8,516 nt of DNA from contig PMLH01000457.1 in NCBI GenBank assembly GCA_003159055.1, positions 1 to 8,516 on the forward strand, given 5' to 3'. How positions within the stretch are numbered: the first letter of the stretch is position 1; the number at the start of each line of letters is the position of its first letter. The notes below the pieces were generated by a model that saw nothing but the letters and a program-made list of their open reading frames with translations, searched no databases and was not told the origin of the DNA. This DNA is from Myxococcales bacterium. Its GTDB lineage: Bacteria > Myxococcota > Polyangia > Fen-1088. Shown here piece by piece: positions 7,668-8,516 of this stretch. Both the position numbers and the translations under genes were made by a program.

Positions 7668-8516
7668 ATGAACGTGCGTCATCTATCGCTCCTCGCGCGC
7701 GCTGCAGGGCCTATCCGGACGGCACTCTTGGCCACGGCATGGACCTTATCTGTTGCGGCTTGTTCCTCGGGAACGAGTGGAGCAAGCAAGACCGGCGGCA
7801 GCAGCGGCCAGGCCAGCGGCGGTGGCACGGTTGGAAACGGAGGAGCGAGCGTCTCAGGCACCGGCGTGAACGGGACGGGCGGTACCAGCGCGATGATGAG
7901 TGCGGCCGGGGAAGGCGGTGCCCTGGGCGGCGGCGGCAGCTTGGCCACCGGCGGTGGGTTGGGCATCGGCGGAACAAAGGGGACCGGCGGCGGTTCGGCT
8001 GCCGGCGGCAGCTCGGCAAGCGATGGCAGCATCGCCACCGACGGCAGCACCGCCACGGGCGGAACGACGGGGACTGGCGGCATCAAGGCGACCGGTGGTA
8101 GCGCAGCCACCGGCGGAACCACCACGACGGGCGGAAAGCAGTCCCCAGGGACGCCGCTTGCGTTTCCCGGGGCGATGGGGTTCGGCAAGAATGCCACAGG
8201 CGGGCGCGGCAATGCGGTCTACCACGTCACCAATTTGAACGATTCCGGAGCCGGATCTTTCCGCGATGCCGTCAGCCAGGGAAAACGCATCGTGGTCTTC
8301 GACGTGGGCGGCTACGTCAACCTGCAAAGCACCGTGGCGGTCAAGAGTGACCTGACCATCGCGGGGCAAACCGCGCCCGGAGACGGCATCGGCTTCATGG
8401 GGCGCGAGGTCTCGTTCAACGCCGCTTCCAATGTCATTGTTCGCTACGTGCGCTTCCGCCAGGGACTCCTCGACCCCGACGCCAAGAAGAGTGGGATCAA
8501 CTTGCTCGATGCCAGC
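7668..8516 (+). CDS. Lipid-anchored pectate lyase-like protein, PL1 type (3' part beyond window)
   Basis: An open frame of 283 codons reaches the right edge without a stop. Residues 1-31 form a signal peptide ending LSVAAC, a good lipobox with Cys32 as the lipidated residue. Residues 35-161 are a Gly/Ser/Thr/Ala linker. The enzyme domain starts at about 163 with [19 protein letters not shown], then [49 protein letters not shown] and [12 protein letters not shown]. This is the N-terminal half of the right-handed beta-helix found in bacterial pectate lyases and related PL1-like proteins, which cleave polygalacturonate by beta-elimination at the cell surface. The calcium ligands and catalytic arginine lie further downstream and cannot be checked here. 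It is divergent from a PL9-type lyase 90 bases away with a similar architecture. ATG 7668 is given; GTG 7674 has better ribosome-site spacing. Confidence 0.85.
   Translation, partial: MNVRHLSLLARAAGPIRTALLATAWTLSVAACSSGTSGASKTGGSSGQASGGGTVGNGGASVSGTGVNGTGGTSAMMSAAGEGGALGGGGSLATGGGLGIGGTKGTGGGSAAGGSSASDGSIATDGSTATGGTTGTGGIKATGGSAATGGTTTTGGKQSPGTPLAFPGAMGFGKNATGGRGNAVYHVTNLNDSGAGSFRDAVSQGKRIVVFDVGGYVNLQSTVAVKSDLTIAGQTAPGDGIGFMGREVSFNAASNVIVRYVRFRQGLLDPDAKKSGINLLDAS
7770..8150 (+). repeat. Gly-rich linker repeat of the PL1-like lipoprotein
   Basis: Codons 35-161 encode a spacer of GG units with Thr, Ser and Ala. The motif GGTKGTGG (from residue 101) and GGIKATGG (from 137) echoes the four copies in the divergent PL9-type protein. 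A short Asp-containing variant ([15 protein letters not shown]) interrupts the pattern. Confidence 0.75.

Noticed and set aside
6967..7671. Long Pro-rich plus-strand frame opposite the PL9-type gene
   Set aside because: It is the mirror image of Gly-codon repeats of the linker; Pro/Val/Ala periodicity is a by-product of GGC/GGT codons.
7679..8212. Pro-rich minus-strand frame opposite the PL1-like gene
   Set aside because: Same cause as the other Pro-rich frame: antisense of a Gly-rich linker.

Overview
The window looks like chromosomal DNA from a high-GC myxobacterium (Myxococcota, probably a Polyangiales relative). Three things suggest this: a lipoprotein with Myxococcus-type cysteine-rich repeats (CGDG...E.CDDGN...GDGCS..C), secreted lipoproteins with very long Gly/Ser/Thr/Ala linkers behind the lipobox, and menaquinone synthesis genes of the futalosine type. 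Taxonomy is inferred from protein style only. No rRNA, tRNA, CRISPR array, transposase or attachment site was seen. No gene-free stretch exceeds 300 bases.

Layout. (1) 1-472, minus: 5' part of a cysteine-rich-repeat lipoprotein that runs off the left edge, with a candidate promoter in the 192-base gap behind it. (2) 665-3630, minus: a two-gene menaquinone operon, mqnE (aminofutalosine synthase) followed, with an ATGA overlap, by a gene fusing an MqnA-like domain to a full MqnC. (3) 3631-3753: a short divergent intergenic region with a 13-base palindrome. (4) 3754-5949, plus: a 731-residue thioredoxin-fold/six-hairpin protein of the YyaL/DUF255/SSP411 family. (5) 5950-6164: a convergent gap holding a small stem-loop and a 63-codon open stretch that looks like the tail of a lost gene. 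(6) 6165-7577, minus: a lipid-anchored family 9 pectate-lyase-like protein. (7) 7578-7667: a 90-base divergent promoter region. (8) 7668 to the right edge, plus: the 5' part of a second lipid-anchored pectate-lyase-like protein (PL1-like).

How the genes work together. MqnE and MqnC are two radical-SAM steps of the futalosine route from chorismate to menaquinone. MqnA normally makes the substrate of MqnE, so this operon nominally covers three steps. The MqnA portion here, however, lacks the middle of the protein (the whole second lobe) and has Cys in place of the conserved Asn of the N-terminal motif, so it may no longer be a working chorismate dehydratase. This is the most unusual thing in the window. 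The two divergent lyases look like a surface-anchored pectin-degrading pair; their linkers share the motif GGxK(A/G)(T/S)GG.
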